Shown here: piece after piece, positions 13,330-24,769 of the stretch
How the letters are laid out: every line of letters starts with the position of its first letter
How positions within the stretch are numbered: the stretch's first letter is position 1
NCBI GenBank assembly: GCA_036924085.1
Contig: JAVGWX010000008.1
Span: forward strand, 49,273,019 to 49,337,018
DNA length: 64,000 nt
Reading direction: 5' to 3'
Origin: Ariolimax columbianus
Taxonomy: Eukaryota; Mollusca; Gastropoda; Stylommatophora; Arionidae
The notes under the pieces: model-generated
The model's input: only the letters and a program-made list of their open reading frames with translations
What the model was told of the DNA's origin: nothing
Databases searched by the model: none
Made by a program: the position numbers and the translations under genes

Positions 13330-13790
13330 CCGCCATAAGTAATATCACTCTTCTGTGCACCGGAAAGGGCGTTCAGTAGCGGTTTGCAACAGCATGTAGG
13401 AATAGCTGAAAGTAGCTGCTGTAGCCCTTTTGCACTTCCTGATAGTATCACTGTGTCATCTGCGTATCGTAACTCTGGAATCTCGTACCCCCCAATCGGA
13501 AATGGGTCGAACATTTCAATATTCACGTCATCTCGAACATGTCTCATTATACATTCCGCATATATGTTGTACAGATACGGTGAGAGGATACATCTCTGTC
13601 GTACTCCCTTTTGTACTGCAAACCAATCTGATGTTTGCCCAGATACTAAGACAACGGCTTGTTGATCTCGGTATACTCGGAAACTTCCTTGCCAGTGTTC
13701 TTATTGCCCTAAAGGTTTCTCTCTCTCTGCCTTGTTGCTGTAGGTTTTCTATATCTTTACACGTTTCCACTATGTATCTTCTTTTATTTT
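13330..13790 (-). pseudogene. RTE-like reverse transcriptase fragment
   Basis: Reading the minus strand with one frame change gives YRDQQAVVLVSGQTSDWF, then the block B-type motif VRQ.CILSPYLYNIYAE, then RHVRDDVN, and finally the catalytic RYADDTVILSGS (palm motif C). The QGCILSPYLFN and YADDT pattern is typical of RTE/BovB-type non-LTR elements. Only the middle of the RT domain survives. Downstream on the same strand it runs into a GTT/AAC trinucleotide repeat at 13281-13325. Confidence 0.8.
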
Positions 13791-13844
13791 TTTTAGCCGT
13801 AAATGGACATAGTAAAGATCAAAACCTGTTTATAAACACTCCAC

Positions 13845-14485
13845 ACCACTCCACTTAACTTAACTTAACGTAATGTGACATGACGTGGCATGGCTCGGCT
13901 CGACTCCACTCGACTGCACTTCACTTCAATTAACTCCCCTTCACTTAACGTAACGTGACATGGCTCGACTCACCTCCACTCGACTCCACTTCACTTCAAT
14001 CCACTCCACTCCACTTAACGTAACGTGACGTGATATGGCTCGGCTCGACTCCACTTCACTTCAATCCAATCCAATCCACTCCACTTAACTTAAATTAACT
14101 TAACGTAACGTGACATGGCTCGGCTCGACTCCACTCGACTCCACTTCACTTTAATCCAATCCACTCCACTCCACTCCACTCCACTTAAATTAACTTAACG
14201 TAACGTGACGTGCATGGCTCATCTCGACTCAACTCGACTCCACTTCACTTCAATTAACTCCCCTCCTCTTAACGTAACGTGACGTGGCATGGCTCGGCTC
14301 GACTCAACTCGACTCCACTCCCCTTCACTCCACTTACTTCACCTAACTTAACGTAACTTGACGTTGCAAGGTTCGGCTCGACTCCACTCAACTTTACTCC
14401 ACTTCACTTCAATCCACTCCACTCCACTTCAATCCACACTCCACTTCAATCCACTCCACTCCACTTAACTTAACTTAACGTCTTT
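13845..14485. repeat. Minisatellite with units of about 70-80 bp
   Basis: Irregular tandem units built from GGCTCGGCTCGACTCCACT, CACTTCAATCCACTCC and CTTAACTTAACGTAACGTGA. At its right end it merges into the (TTAAC)n 3' tail of a CR1 stub. Copy B at 57393-58035 is almost the same length. Confidence 0.85.
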
Positions 14486-14530
14486 AAACTGGTTAAGACG
14501 ACTCTACGGAGTTTGTATACAACCAGTTTC
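14486..14530 (-). mobile_element. CR1 3'-terminal stub
   Basis: Only the extreme 3' end of the CR1 family is present: tail, then the hairpin ACTGGTT..AACCAGT, with GTATACAACCAGTTTC closing it. The hairpin is the same as in the long CR1 at 59488-61133. Confidence 0.7.
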
Positions 14531-14645
14531 TTGGGGGGTAGTGTTTACTGATGTGCGAGACCATTTTAATAAATACAAACACTAGAGCTAATTAGACCCG
14601 CAGTCAGTTAAGCGCCATTTAGTTGCTCTTAACAAACCACCCGAG
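14531..14645. repeat. Fragment of a roughly 400-bp dispersed repeat
   Basis: Contains GATGTGCGAGACCATTTTAA, AACACTAGAGC, AGACCCGCAG and GGCGCCATTT-like words in the same order as the longer copies at 21955-22350 and (inverted) 38480-38895. No coding content. Confidence 0.7.
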
Positions 14646-14869
14646 AAGAGGTACAAATAATTTGTGTAGATTTTAACTTCAATTTTATCCGGGCAACGGC
14701 CTTTAATCCTACTCTTTCCGATTTCCAACTGCCAGGGAGTTTTTAACGTGCTCGACACTGAACACGGAAGTCCGATCTCACTACCCAGAGATCGGGTGAA
14801 TTTTTACCAGAAGATCCACGTAAAAAAAATCCCAGCCTCCACCGTGATTCCTACACACTACCAATATAC

Positions 14870-16612
14870 CAAGAAGAGTCCACAGCTCCATGTTTGCAGA
14901 CGATCTGGCTATGTGGACCTCTGAAAAGAATCTCACCATAGCAAGTAATCGGATGCAGCAGGCCCTATCATCGCTGGAGGAGTGGGTGAACTCATGACTG
15001 GTCAAAATAAACGAGGAAAAAACAACATGTACGATATTCTCGCTTTCAAACAAACCCCAAAACACCAAAATAAGTCTTAACGGCAAATACCTGCGGCCAA
15101 ACGACAACCCAAACTACATGGGAGTCACATTTGACCGGCGCATGACATGGAAAAGTCAGATCGAGAGAAACCGAATGAGAGCAAGACAAGGAATGGCAAT
15201 CATCAGTAAACTTGATGGCACAAACTGGGGAGCAAACGCAAGTATACTAAAGAAACTGTACACTGGAAGAGTGAGACCAGTTCTCGAGTATGGCATTGCG
15301 GCATGGACCACATCAGCAAAGGCGAACTTTGACAAAATTAGCAAACTTCAAAACCAAGCCATGAGAGTTATAACAGGAGGCATGAAGTCAACCCCAATTG
15401 TAGAACTAGAAAAGATTACAAATCTGCAATCCATGACCGACAGAAGAGAGACTGCAGAGCCCAGCAACAAGCAGAGAAACTCAGAAGACTGACAGACCAT
15501 CCAATGCCTCAGAGACTAAATAATTTTGGAAATGAGAAACTAAAGAGGAGAAACTTTGCAGAAATAGCCAAAGCAAAGATGAGCGAAGACCCTATGAATG
15601 CATTAACAACACCAAAGCTGATCCTTACCACACGCAAACCTAACTGGAGCCAGCATATATTTCCAGAGGTGGTAGAAAATATACCATGTATTGGAAAAAA
15701 GATCTGCCAGACTGAAAACAAAAGAAGAGACATAACCCTGAGGTTCATAACGAAAAACTACCCAAGCATGGACTGGACCCATGCATACACCGACGGTTCT
15801 GTAAAAAACACAACACAGAACGGAGGGGCAGAGGTTTTTCTGATCCTAAAAAATGGTAGAAAAATAACATTGTCAGTGGTAACTGGAAAATACTTCAGCA
15901 ATTTCAGAGCGGAGGCAGAGGCACTGAGGGCTGCAGTAGATGAAATGGTAACAGGCAAAAGAAATGAAAGCCATATAGTCCTGTTTATAGATGCTCTGGC
16001 TGTAGTAACAGCACTAAAAAGCCAGAAAAATACTGAACAATGATTAAAGAGCAGTACTCTGACAACTATGCCAGTAGTCCGTACCAAAAAGAGTAGTGGT
16101 ACAGTGGGTTCCATCCCACTGTAACATCCAAGGCAACGAGGAGGCAGACAGACTGGCAAAAGAAGGTGCAAGACTACCACAATCAGACCCTAGTGTGACC
16201 TACGAAGAGTCAAAACGGCTTATTAGAGCTAGATACATGACCAAATGGGAAATAGAACATACTGGCTACACAAAAAACGATGCCTATAACCAGTTGAACA
16301 GAAGAGAGCAGGTCGTGGTCTTCAGACTGCGCACAGGCCACAATAGACTGAGGTACCACCTATTCAACAAATTGAAGATAGGTGGCACTGACGAATGCTC
16401 GTGTGGTACCGGGAAAATGACCGCTGAACATTTACTGCAAAACTGCCCGACATACGAGGATCAGAGAAAGCACATGTGGCCATCACCAGTGGCAACACTA
16501 GACAAGCTCTATGGCAGTATCGACATCCTCAGGATGACAGCTGCTTTTTTCCAAAAAGTACAGATTGACGTTTGACAGCTTACGAAGAAGAAGAAAGAAG
16601 AAGAAAACACTA
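14870..16612 (+). pseudogene. I-like non-LTR retrotransposon: RT C-terminus, RNase H and CCHC-like tail
   Basis: 5'-truncated copy. It begins at the RT catalytic loop SMFADDLAMW (about 14889) and continues through NPNYMGVTFDRRMTWKSQ, RVRPVLEYGIAAW and NQAMRVITGG of the RT thumb. RNase H follows: MDWTHAYTDGSV (first Asp), FRAEAEALRAAV (Glu), FIDALAVVTAL (Asp) and WVPSHCNIQGNEEAD (His and Asp). A C-terminal segment GHNRLRYHL..CSCG..HLLQNCP is followed by a GAA-rich tail at 16585-16610. A stop at about 14997, a frameshift near 15444 and small deletions near 16035 break the frame. Presence of RNase H plus this tail points to the I/Nimb group; the assignment is inference. Confidence 0.9.
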
Positions 16613-16967
16613 CCTCCGCCACCCGAGGCAGACACCTTATCACTGGACACCCCACCCCACACAAGCTTAGTATATTGAAATCTCGAACACTTCATTCCTG
16701 ACCAGCGGTTAAATCTGCTGAAGGAAACACTTTACTTTATACACAGACCACTTTGCTTATCCATATGACTTTTATTGTTTATCCATATGACTTTTGCTGC
16801 ATTTCTAGTTATTTATAATTTTATTTTGCAACCCTTATGGTGTGAATCAAGTTGGTTTTACAGCAAGATTTCAAAGTACAACACCAACTGGGAGTGATCA
16901 GATAGGTGTAGGTATGTTTATGTGTTTACAAATCTGTATAAAAACTAATCTATAAAAAGAAATCAGA
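16613..16967. other. No feature recognised
   Basis: AT-rich spacer with a short local duplication of a TATCCATATGACTTTT motif (about 16758-16797). No coding or RNA signal seen. Confidence 0.5.
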
Positions 16968-17400
16968 TATCATAGAGGGGATATAAACATGCTGGAAAGA
17001 ATACAAAAAAGAGCGACAAAGCTGATAGTGGAATTCCAGAATAACAGTTATGAGGAAAGACTCAGAAAAACCAGCCTACAGGTTTTAAGATGATCAGAGG
17101 AATGGATAAATTAGACTATAACAAGTTGTTTTTTTAATACAGCCACCCACAATAACAAGAGGGCATAGCTACAAGTTGACTAAAGAGAGGTCCATATTAG
17201 ATATTAGGAAATATTTTTTTAGTCAGAGAATGGTGAATGCTTGGAATGCATTGCCAGGGGAGGTAGTGGAGGCAAGGACAGTTAATGTATTTAAGAATAA
17301 ATTGGATGCGTATCGCTTTTAGAGCAAGGTGATGTCAATGAAACTGGTTGTATACAGACTCTGCAGGGTCTTCTAAACCAGTATAAAGACGTTAAGTTAA
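16968..17400 (+). pseudogene. CR1 3' fragment
   Basis: Encodes the decayed C-terminus of the CR1 RT: INMLERIQKRATKL, then a gap, then MDKLDYNKLF and the AWNALPGEVVEA motif. The 3' UTR carries the ACTGGTT..AACCAGT hairpin at 17343-17382 and a GTTAAGTTAA tail. An internal deletion of roughly 15-20 codons lies near 17088. It abuts the RT fragment starting at 17401. Confidence 0.88.
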
Positions 17401-18245
17401 AAGGTCCTATTGCTGTTGTAATTCTTTCTCGCATTTCCTCATTTGTAACTTGATCTTTGTACGTGACGTTTAGAAGTCTTCGGAAACATCTCATCGCCAA
17501 GCCCTGTATCCTCCGGTGCAGGTCAGCTGTAATTATCCATGTCTCACAAGCATAGAGGGATATTGACAGGATTAGCTTGCGCATTAACCTGAGTTGTGTG
17601 CATAGTGCTAACTGTTTATCTTGCCAGATTTTGAGTCGTGCAAACGCCACTATTGTCTGTGCTATTCTGGCCAACACCTCATATTTTAATTCTTTATCAC
17701 TTACAATCGAACCCAGATCTTCTAAAACGGTCAACCATTTCGAGATCCTGACCATTAGCTTGTATCCTACTGTTGAAGCCCTCGGTGTTGTTGGTCATTA
17801 ATTTTGTCTTTCCAGCGTTCAACTCCTTAGACAAGAGCTGTATCATCGACCTATCCTGGAGTTCTGCTTCTGTGCTTGCCAACCCATCGATGTCATCTGC
17901 AAAGTGAAGGTTGATAATCATTCGGCAGCCCCCCCCCCCCCCCCCCCCACCCACTGACAGTATCAACGTGATCTCCAAGTGCCTCGCTCATTATTCCCTC
18001 ATAGAATATTTTGAACAGAGTTAGGGATCGTGTACAACCCTGTCTCACACCGACTGATGTGCGAAACCAGTCTCCACACCTCCCATTCACAAGAACTGTG
18101 GTGGACGCCTTGTCATACAGATGTTCAAGGACCTTTATAATATTTATGTTGATCTTATACATCCTCATGGTTGTCCATATCGCTTTATGTCATACCCTAT
18201 CAAAAGCCTTCTTGAAATCAGCAAACAAATGATACAATGTATATT
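17401..18245 (-). pseudogene. Non-LTR reverse transcriptase fragment
   Basis: The minus strand reads FADFKKAFDRV (motif A) near 18220, then KASTTVLVNGRCGDWF, GVRQGCTRSLTLF (motif B), LHFADDIDGLASTE (motif C) near 17900, NAGKTKLMTNN and finally LYACETWIITADLHRR with CFRRLLNVTYKDQVTNEE. That covers palm to thumb of an RTE/CR1-type RT. A poly-G run (C run on the plus strand, about 17929-17948) and several frameshifts break it. The C run is shorter in copy B. The clade is not settled from sequence alone. Confidence 0.85.
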
Positions 18246-18312
18246 GCTGTTCCAGATATTTCTTGCTTTGCAGTCTTAAATTAAATATCTCTTCTGTAGT
18301 GCTTCTTCCCTG

Positions 18313-19720
18313 TCTTCTTCTTCTTCTTCTTCTTCTTCTTCTTCTTCTTCTTCTTCTTCTTCGTACGCAGTCAGACAGTAACCATTATTTTTTCGAAAAA
18401 AGCGGCGTTCATCCTGAGGCTGTCGACACTGCCATAGAGCTTGTCTTGTGGTTCCACTGGTGATGGCCACATCTGCTCTCTCTGATCCTCGTATGTCGGG
18501 CAGTTCTGCAGCAGATGTTCAGCGGTCATTTTCCCGGTACCACACGGGCATTCGTCGGTTCCACCTATCTTTAATTTGTTGAATAGGGGGTACCTCAGTC
18601 TATTGTGGCCAGTGCGAAGTCTAAAGACAACGACCTGCTCTTTTCTGTTCAGCTGGTAATATGCATCGTTTTTGGTGTAACCAGTATGTTCGGTTTCCTA
18701 TTTGGTCATGTATCTGGCTTTGATAAGCGGTTTTGACTCTTCGTGCGTCATACTAGTATCTGTTTGTGGTAGTCTTGCGCCTTCTTTTGCCAGTCTGTCT
18801 GCCTCCTCGTTGCCTTGGATGTTGCAGTGTGATGGGACCCACTGTACCACTACCCTTTTTGGTGCGGACTGCTGGCAGAGTTTGCAGAGTGCTGCTCTTA
18901 AGTCATTAAGCTCAGTGTTTTTCTGGCTTTTTAGCGCTGTGACTACGGCGAGAGCATCTGTAAGCAGGACTATATGGCTTTCATTCTCTTTATGCGTCAC
19001 CATTTCTTCCACTGCCGCCCTCAGTGCCTCTGCCTCCGCTCTGAAATTGCTTGTATACTTACCAGTAGCGAATGACAGTGTTATTTTTCTGCCGTTTGGT
19101 AGGTTCAGGAATGCTCCTGCCCCTCCGTTCTGTGCAGTGTTTGTTACAGAGCCGTCGGTGTATGCATGGGTCCAGTCCATGCTTGGGTAGTTTTTCGATG
19201 TAAAGCTTAGGGTAGTATCTCTCCTTTCTTTTTCAGTCTGGCAGTTTTTGTTTCCAATACCTGGTGTATTTTCTACCACCTATGGAAATATATCCTGCCT
19301 CCAGGTAGGTTTTCGTACAGTAGTGATGAGCTTTGGTGTTGTTAGTGCGTTTATGGGATCTTCGTGCATCTTTGCTTTGGCTATTTCTGCAAAGTTTCTC
19401 CGCTTTAGTTTCCCATTTCCCAAATTGTTTAGTCTCTGGTGCACTGGATGGTCAGTCAGTCTTCGGAGTTTCTCTGACTGCAGCTGGGCTCTGCAGTCTC
19501 TTCTATCGGTCATGGATTGCAGTTTTGTAATCTTTTCAAGTTCTACAATTGGCGTTGACTGCATGCCTCCTGTTATAACTCTCATGGCTTGGTTTTTGGA
19601 GTTTGCTAACTTTATCGAAGTTCGCCTTTGCTGCTGTTGTCCATGCCGCAATGCCATACTCGAGAACTGGTCTCACTCTTCCAGTGTACAGTTTCTTTAG
19701 TATGCTTTCGTCTAATCGAG
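18313..19720 (-). pseudogene. I-like RT-thumb/RNase H element, inverted copy
   Basis: Same family as 14870-16612 but on the minus strand and 5'-truncated at the RT thumb. In order it shows NQAMRVITGG, HAYTDGSVTNTAQNGGAG, FRAEAEALRAAVEEMV, LTDALAVVTAL, WVPSHCNIQGNEEAD and the CPCG..HLLQNCP tail. The 3' end is a GAA run (CTT on the plus strand, 18315-18361). In-frame TAG codons lie at 19280-19282 and 18698-18700; the second replaces a Trp codon that is intact in copy B. It points toward the plus-strand copy at 14870-16612, forming a large inverted repeat. Confidence 0.9.
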
Positions 19721-19974
19721 TGTCTTAAAAATCGGCTGTCATTCTGGAAAGAACATACTACATGATGATGATAATAAAATGTTTAACAGACTGGGGGAAC
19801 AGTTCTAATCCTTGTCTCACACTCTGTTTTACATATGATGAATAAATCCTGCCAGATATTGCTGTGGCAGTTTGCTCTCAGTATAGGTTACTGAGTATCA
19901 TTTTTGTTTTTTCCATCCATACCTATTTATTCTACACATTTAATAAGTTTCTAATACTGTATAATAATGTTTGA

Positions 19975-20960
19975 GGTTTCCAGTCTAGCGCCTTTACAGG
20001 CTACTTAACCCTTTCATCCAGTTTGTGTTATTCTATCTGCTTTAATTGCCCGATATGGATTCATATTACTATATCTATGGTGGGTCACCAATGATGGATC
20101 ATATTTGGATAACATTTGTACACGATATGTTTCATTGTGCTGTGTTTTTCACTTACATCGAATCAAATTCATAATTTGCCTTCGTTATCGATAACAGGCA
20201 TTGTCAAAATCGCTCCATCAACATGTTTTCACCTTGTGATCGAGTTCGCATGGTATTTTCATGTCATAACAGCAATCAATGACAATATTGTAAATGTATT
20301 TGTGCATTGGAATCCACCATTGTGTTCATTACGCGATGTGGTAGTTATTTGGTACATTACATTTCATCGTTTCCAACGCACCACATCATGCATTCAAACC
20401 TGTTTTTTTGTTTCTATTTCATTGACTACTGTAAGCCACTGAGGCCTAGTCAAATACACCTTGCTGTTAATATTGCTAGCATTTTCTATACGCAGCAGTC
20501 TGTTCTCATACAGAAAATCTATGAAAACTACATTCCAGCATCGTCATTAGTTCACTTCTCAAGGGGCAGCCAAGGTGCAAAGGCAGGGGGAGGGGTGCTG
20601 CAGCCGGACAGAAGTAGTGATACCAATGATTCTCATCAGGACTAACCCTTTGATCAGGATAGAGATGGCCAATGACAAACCCCAGATCCATCAGCACAGA
20701 CCCCTTCAGCACCAGCATAACTGTGCAGGCGAGAATTCAAGGAGCATGGACATTCCAATCATTCATTAGTCACTTTGGGATGAAACTACATGACTGGAAT
20801 GAGAAATGTCTTCTGGTCGCTGTGGTCAAGAGGTATGGCACTCACTTCTCAAAGCAATGAACGGAAACAGTGAGCGATTGAATACCGCATGTTTTCAAGT
20901 GACCCCTGGTAGCTCGGGTCCAGAGAGTGAGGTTGATGACCAGTTTCTTCCTCACTATAA
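19975..20960. repeat. Member 1 of a roughly 1-kb diverged repeat pair
   Basis: Aligns by eye with 23275-24330 over its whole length. Shared landmarks include GTGTTATTCTATCTGCTT, CAATGATGGATCATATTTGG, TTTTCATGTCATAA, GGAATCCACCATTGTGTTCA, TTGCTAGCATTTTCTATA and CAATGACAAACCCCAGATC. Near its right end (about 20815-20895) is a degraded tRNA-like block (A-box GGTCAAGAGGTATGGCA). Many substitutions and indels show it is old. No protein recognised. Confidence 0.8.
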
Positions 20961-21950
20961 TGAAAAGACAACCATTTGATGATGTTGCCATCATCACTTG
21001 CGATGGACAACTAACTACTACTACAACAATACTGAACTCTTTGTCAAAAACTTGTAGTTTATAAAGCGCATGCAAATGCTTTTTTGTACTTCTATTTGTT
21101 TCTCTGCTACTGATCGTATACAAAATATTGCTTCTCTTGTTCTACTGTTCTGTCAAAATTCAAATTGTTGTCTATGAATTTTGTTGCATGCTTTATGCCT
21201 GTATAATTTGTATCAGTATTAAGCAGGTTGATTGTTCTCAAATCTGAAAATATTTTGCACTTCGTTTCATAGGTAGTTGTAAAAAGACTGACATTTGCAG
21301 ATCATTCGAAGTAGATCCTGTATTGTATATGTCATTGTACAGACCAGTGATTTTATCAATACCAAAATCATTTAGGTGTGGTTGTCAAGTAAAAGAGAAA
21401 AGCCTTTAAAAGCTTTTACTATGTGCTCCTAAATGTTAAATCTTAACCTTCATTCTACACATTATTTGCTTCATGTGCTCAAAGTTAAAAATGTGTAAAC
21501 TTAGCTTAAAAACATTATATTTAACAACCTCATAAACACTTCCAAATATTAGTTCTGTATTATGTTTACGAAACCATGACACCGATGTCGTTATTGGTAA
21601 AGCCGTATTTGTTTTCAACTCTTCTTGGTCCAATGTAGAACTATGCTGCTTTCTGTTTCAAAAACTGGATTAGGATGATTAACAGAAATGTATAATCTGG
21701 TCTAATTCTATGGTTTGAATGTCAATGTTGCAATGAATATCTTTACATGAAAAAAGCATTTTGTAGCATAACAAAATGTTACCCTTAATAATATATTTAC
21801 ATTGATGTCAAATGAATGACATTTGTTTCTCAATAATGAATGACTTTTCTGTTCAGAATACCGAAGACAACAACAATTTAGCGCAAATGTAAGTGCTGTA
21901 CTTTAGAAGCACATATAGCGAACTATTTAGAACCATATAGGTTGTTTTTG
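20961..21950. other. No feature recognised
   Basis: AT-rich sequence with scattered short ORFs and no repeat, coding or RNA signal that I can support. Confidence 0.5.
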
Positions 21951-21954
21951 CTGC

Positions 21955-22350
21955 TCTTAGTTCTTAGTCGACCTGTACTTCTACAGGGACGGATGCCCCT
22001 GTGCATGTCCCATCTCTGGTATGAGCTGGATGTAGCCGTGAGAAAGGTTTCCTGCTTAGCGAGCTAGGCTCAAGCAGCTTAATATTCCACTGCGCTGGGG
22101 CAAGCGCTTACGAAAGGTGGTTAACCGATGTGCGAGTCCATCTTAATAGACTCAAACACTAGAGCAAAGTAGACCCGCAGCCTGTTAGGCGCCATCTTTG
22201 CTGCTCTAAACAAACCACCTAACCATGGCTGGTGTTATGCCATGTCACACAGTTAGTCGCCTCTTGCGACATGCTCTCTGTGAGGCAGTGGTGCTATTCT
22301 TGTCCTTGTCATACAAAAAGACCCCGGCAGACCACTCGGACTGAAGATAT
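21955..22350. repeat. Dispersed repeat, copy in forward orientation
   Basis: Starts at TTCTTAGTCGACCTGTACTT and ends near CAAAAAGACCCCGGCAGACC. The same sequence appears reverse-complemented at 38480-38895 and partially at 14531-14645 and 58081-58195. It includes GATGTGCGAGTCCATCTTAA, CACTAGAGCAAAGTAGACCC and GCGCCATCTTTGCTGCT. It has no coding content, and terminal inverted repeats are not obvious. It behaves like a SINE or other non-autonomous element. Confidence 0.75.
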
Positions 22351-22369
22351 ATAGGTAGATAGATTCTCA

Positions 22370-22740
22370 GATAAACTCTTGAAAATAGACTGAATGCATT
22401 TGAAAATAAATGTCTTAGAGAATTATTGAATATTGGCTGGAAAGAATTTAAGATAGACAAACAAGATACTATCTTGAGGGAAAAAAATGTTTAGCATGCA
22501 TCAAACACGTCCTTAGAATGAACAGCAACAGACTTCAAGTTCAATCGATTATGTAGAGACCAAGTGTAACCAGAAAGAGGGGCAGGCCATTGAGACACTA
22601 TGCATGACTATCACTAGAGAGTCCACCATGATGGGCCTTAACAACATGCAGGAACTACAATGTGCAGTATCAGGCCGATCTACCTGGAGAACTTTGAGTT
22701 CTGCCGTCTGCGCCGTGTTTGCCGCTGAAAGAACATAAAT
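22370..22740 (+). pseudogene. Decayed non-LTR retrotransposon RT tail
   Basis: Translation gives LENRLNAFENKCLRELLNIG followed by WKEFKIDK. After frame changes come an RKRGRPLRHYA-like basic stretch and, near the end, a CAVFAAERT-like segment. This order (thumb 'F..K.LR.LL.I.W', 'RGRPR', terminal segment) is that of an endonuclease-reverse transcriptase C-terminus. It is heavily degraded. Confidence 0.6.
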
Positions 22741-23274
22741 ATATTCTCAGATACTGGAAACGTCTAATTTATTGCAAAGCATAGACATACAATTATTTAT
22801 TTACTGTATTAAATGTAAAACAGCTTAAACAAAGATAAATTAAAAAATACAAAAGATAAGTATAGTAATTTCTTGTTTTGTACTGATACCTGTTTCAGCG
22901 ACACAGCTGTCACAGTCATCATACTTTTCTCTGCAACTCCCTTTCATGTTGTTTGGTTTGGGCCAGACCCCCAACTTTGTAGATGAATTGCAGGTGGGCA
23001 TACTATTTCCTTCTGGTCAGGTGAGTATATTTACAAATGAACTAAAATTTTCGCCTGTTTAATTTTGTACCGAGGTACTGTTTAGTCTCGAGGTAAGGTG
23101 TTACCTAACAGTTGGTAACAGGGATCGACCTGACAAGTCTCCATCGGATATTTGCCTGCCAACAAAATATGAAACAAAGGAGGTTACATCTTTCAACGAC
23201 GCCCAATGACATAAGTGGACAGAAGATATCTGCTGTCTACTTGTAGTGTTGCACTTTGTAATTCTTAATTGATT
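22741..23274. other. No feature recognised
   Basis: AT-rich, no coding or RNA signal that I can support. Confidence 0.45.
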
Positions 23275-24330
23275 GTTTTCCGGTCAAGCCCCTCACAGCT
23301 GCTTAACCCTTAAATCCAGTTGTTTGTGTTATTCTATCTGCTTCCACCGCTTAATGTGGATACATATTTCTATAGCTGTGGTGGGCTGCCAATGATGGAT
23401 CATATTTGGATGAGTTTTGTGCTGTGTGTTTCATTACCATTGAATTAAATACATATTTTACCTCCCTGCTATCGATAACTGGCAAACAGTCATTGAAGGT
23501 AAAATCTTTCCATCATATTTTTTCCTCTCGAGCGGGTTCGCACGGTACTTTCATGTCATAAAGTCAATCATTGACAATATTGGAAATGGAATCATGTATC
23601 GGAATCCACCATTGTGTTCATTATGTGTAGTAGTTATTTGGTACGTTACATTTCATCCTGCTCAATGATCCATGTCATGGATTCTAGCTGGTTTTTGTTG
23701 TCTACGTCATTGACTGCTATAGGCCACTGACCTAGTCAACTATCTCTTTGTTATCAATATTACTAGCATTTTCTATAGACAGCTGGTTCTTATGCAGATA
23801 TGCAGAAAATCTGTGAAAACTACGTTACAGCATCCTCATTGGTGCACTTCTCGGGGCCAATTTTCAAGTTAACAAATGGGGATGGAGGCAGAGGTAGTCG
23901 TGATGTAGCTGGACAGAAGTAGTGAAACCAACGACCATGATTAGTACTGGCCCTCTGATCATGAAAGAGATCACCAATGACAAACCCCAGATCTATCAGC
24001 ATGACTGAGCGGGGTAGTCTGCGAGGAACATGAATCGTCCGCTGTTAACTTTGTGACGAAACTACATGACTGGAATGAGAAACTGGTTGTCTACAGACTC
24101 TGCATTGTCTTTTGGCGGTTCCTGGGGTCGAGAGGTAAGGCACTCGCCTTTCAAAGTTATGAATAGAAACCGTGGGCAATCGAATCCCGCAAGTTTTCAA
24201 GCATACCCTGGTCTCAAGGGAGGTGAGACCAGAGTGACTGCATCCTGAGTTATCTCCAGTCATCTTGACTTAGTCTTGCCTCTGATCTAAGGTAGCTTGG
24301 GACCAGAGAGTAAGGATGACCAGTGCATTT
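23275..24330. repeat. Member 2 of the roughly 1-kb diverged repeat pair
   Basis: Counterpart of 19975-20960. It carries an extra fragment of the CR1 3' hairpin at about 24081-24113 (ACTGGTTGTCTACAGACTCT), absent in member 1 at the corresponding point (about 20803). Confidence 0.8.
24112..24265 (+). repeat. tRNA-derived SINE-like sequence
   Basis: Contains a box A-like element (GGGGTCGAGAGGTAAGGCAC) and, about 50 bp further, a box B-like element (GCAATCGAATCCCGC). This is the spacing of a pol III internal promoter from a tRNA with a long variable arm. The cloverleaf is not intact, so it is not a functional tRNA gene. A diverged counterpart lies at about 20815-20960. Confidence 0.55.
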
Positions 24331-24769
24331 TCTGTAACTGACTTTTATTCTAAATATTTCCAAGAAACAAGTATTCGAAACTCATAGATGTTGTCAAAAG
24401 GGATTAGGGCTATTTGGAACCACTTACAACTAACAGCAATTTATTTAAAGAATGAAGTTTCTTAAATCTAAATCAAGGACGAAAACAAGATTCACAAAAA
24501 TACTCTGCTTGCTGCAACTCAGTTATTTTTCTCGGACAATGACAGTCTTATGAGAGACATGAAGTATCAAACATTCCATTGAGTATATCTATAATCTGTC
24601 TTAAGCTTAATTTGTCATCTTCAGATCAAGGTCCCGGTTTCTCTTACAAAAGGAGACCAGTGTTTGTAAAGGCTGTTTTATCTCCATACAGTTTTTGTCT
24701 CATATCTGTCTCGTGCAGCTAGTATTGTTCTCACTCTTCCTGCATGATCTTAAAGGTGTTAGGAGTTTA

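Larger units (their letters stand above)
4427..18795. repeat. Large direct duplication, copy A
   Basis: This stretch is repeated in the same order and orientation from 47626 to the window end at 64000. The coordinate offset is 43199 at the left, 43549-43599 in the middle (after a satellite length change) and 45203-45205 at the right (after a CR1 insertion in copy B). Most short open frames in the two copies differ by none to a few residues. The end is set by the window edge in copy B, so the true right boundary is unknown. Confidence 0.95.

Noticed and set aside
18702..19190. 162-codon plus-strand frame (also antisense at 30030-30518)
   Set aside because: Shadow frame opposite the RNase H coding strand; the real motifs are on the other strand.
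24112..24190. Functional tRNA gene
   Set aside because: Box A and B look-alikes exist, but the acceptor and anticodon stems do not pair and no 3' terminator is in place; SINE-like is the better call.
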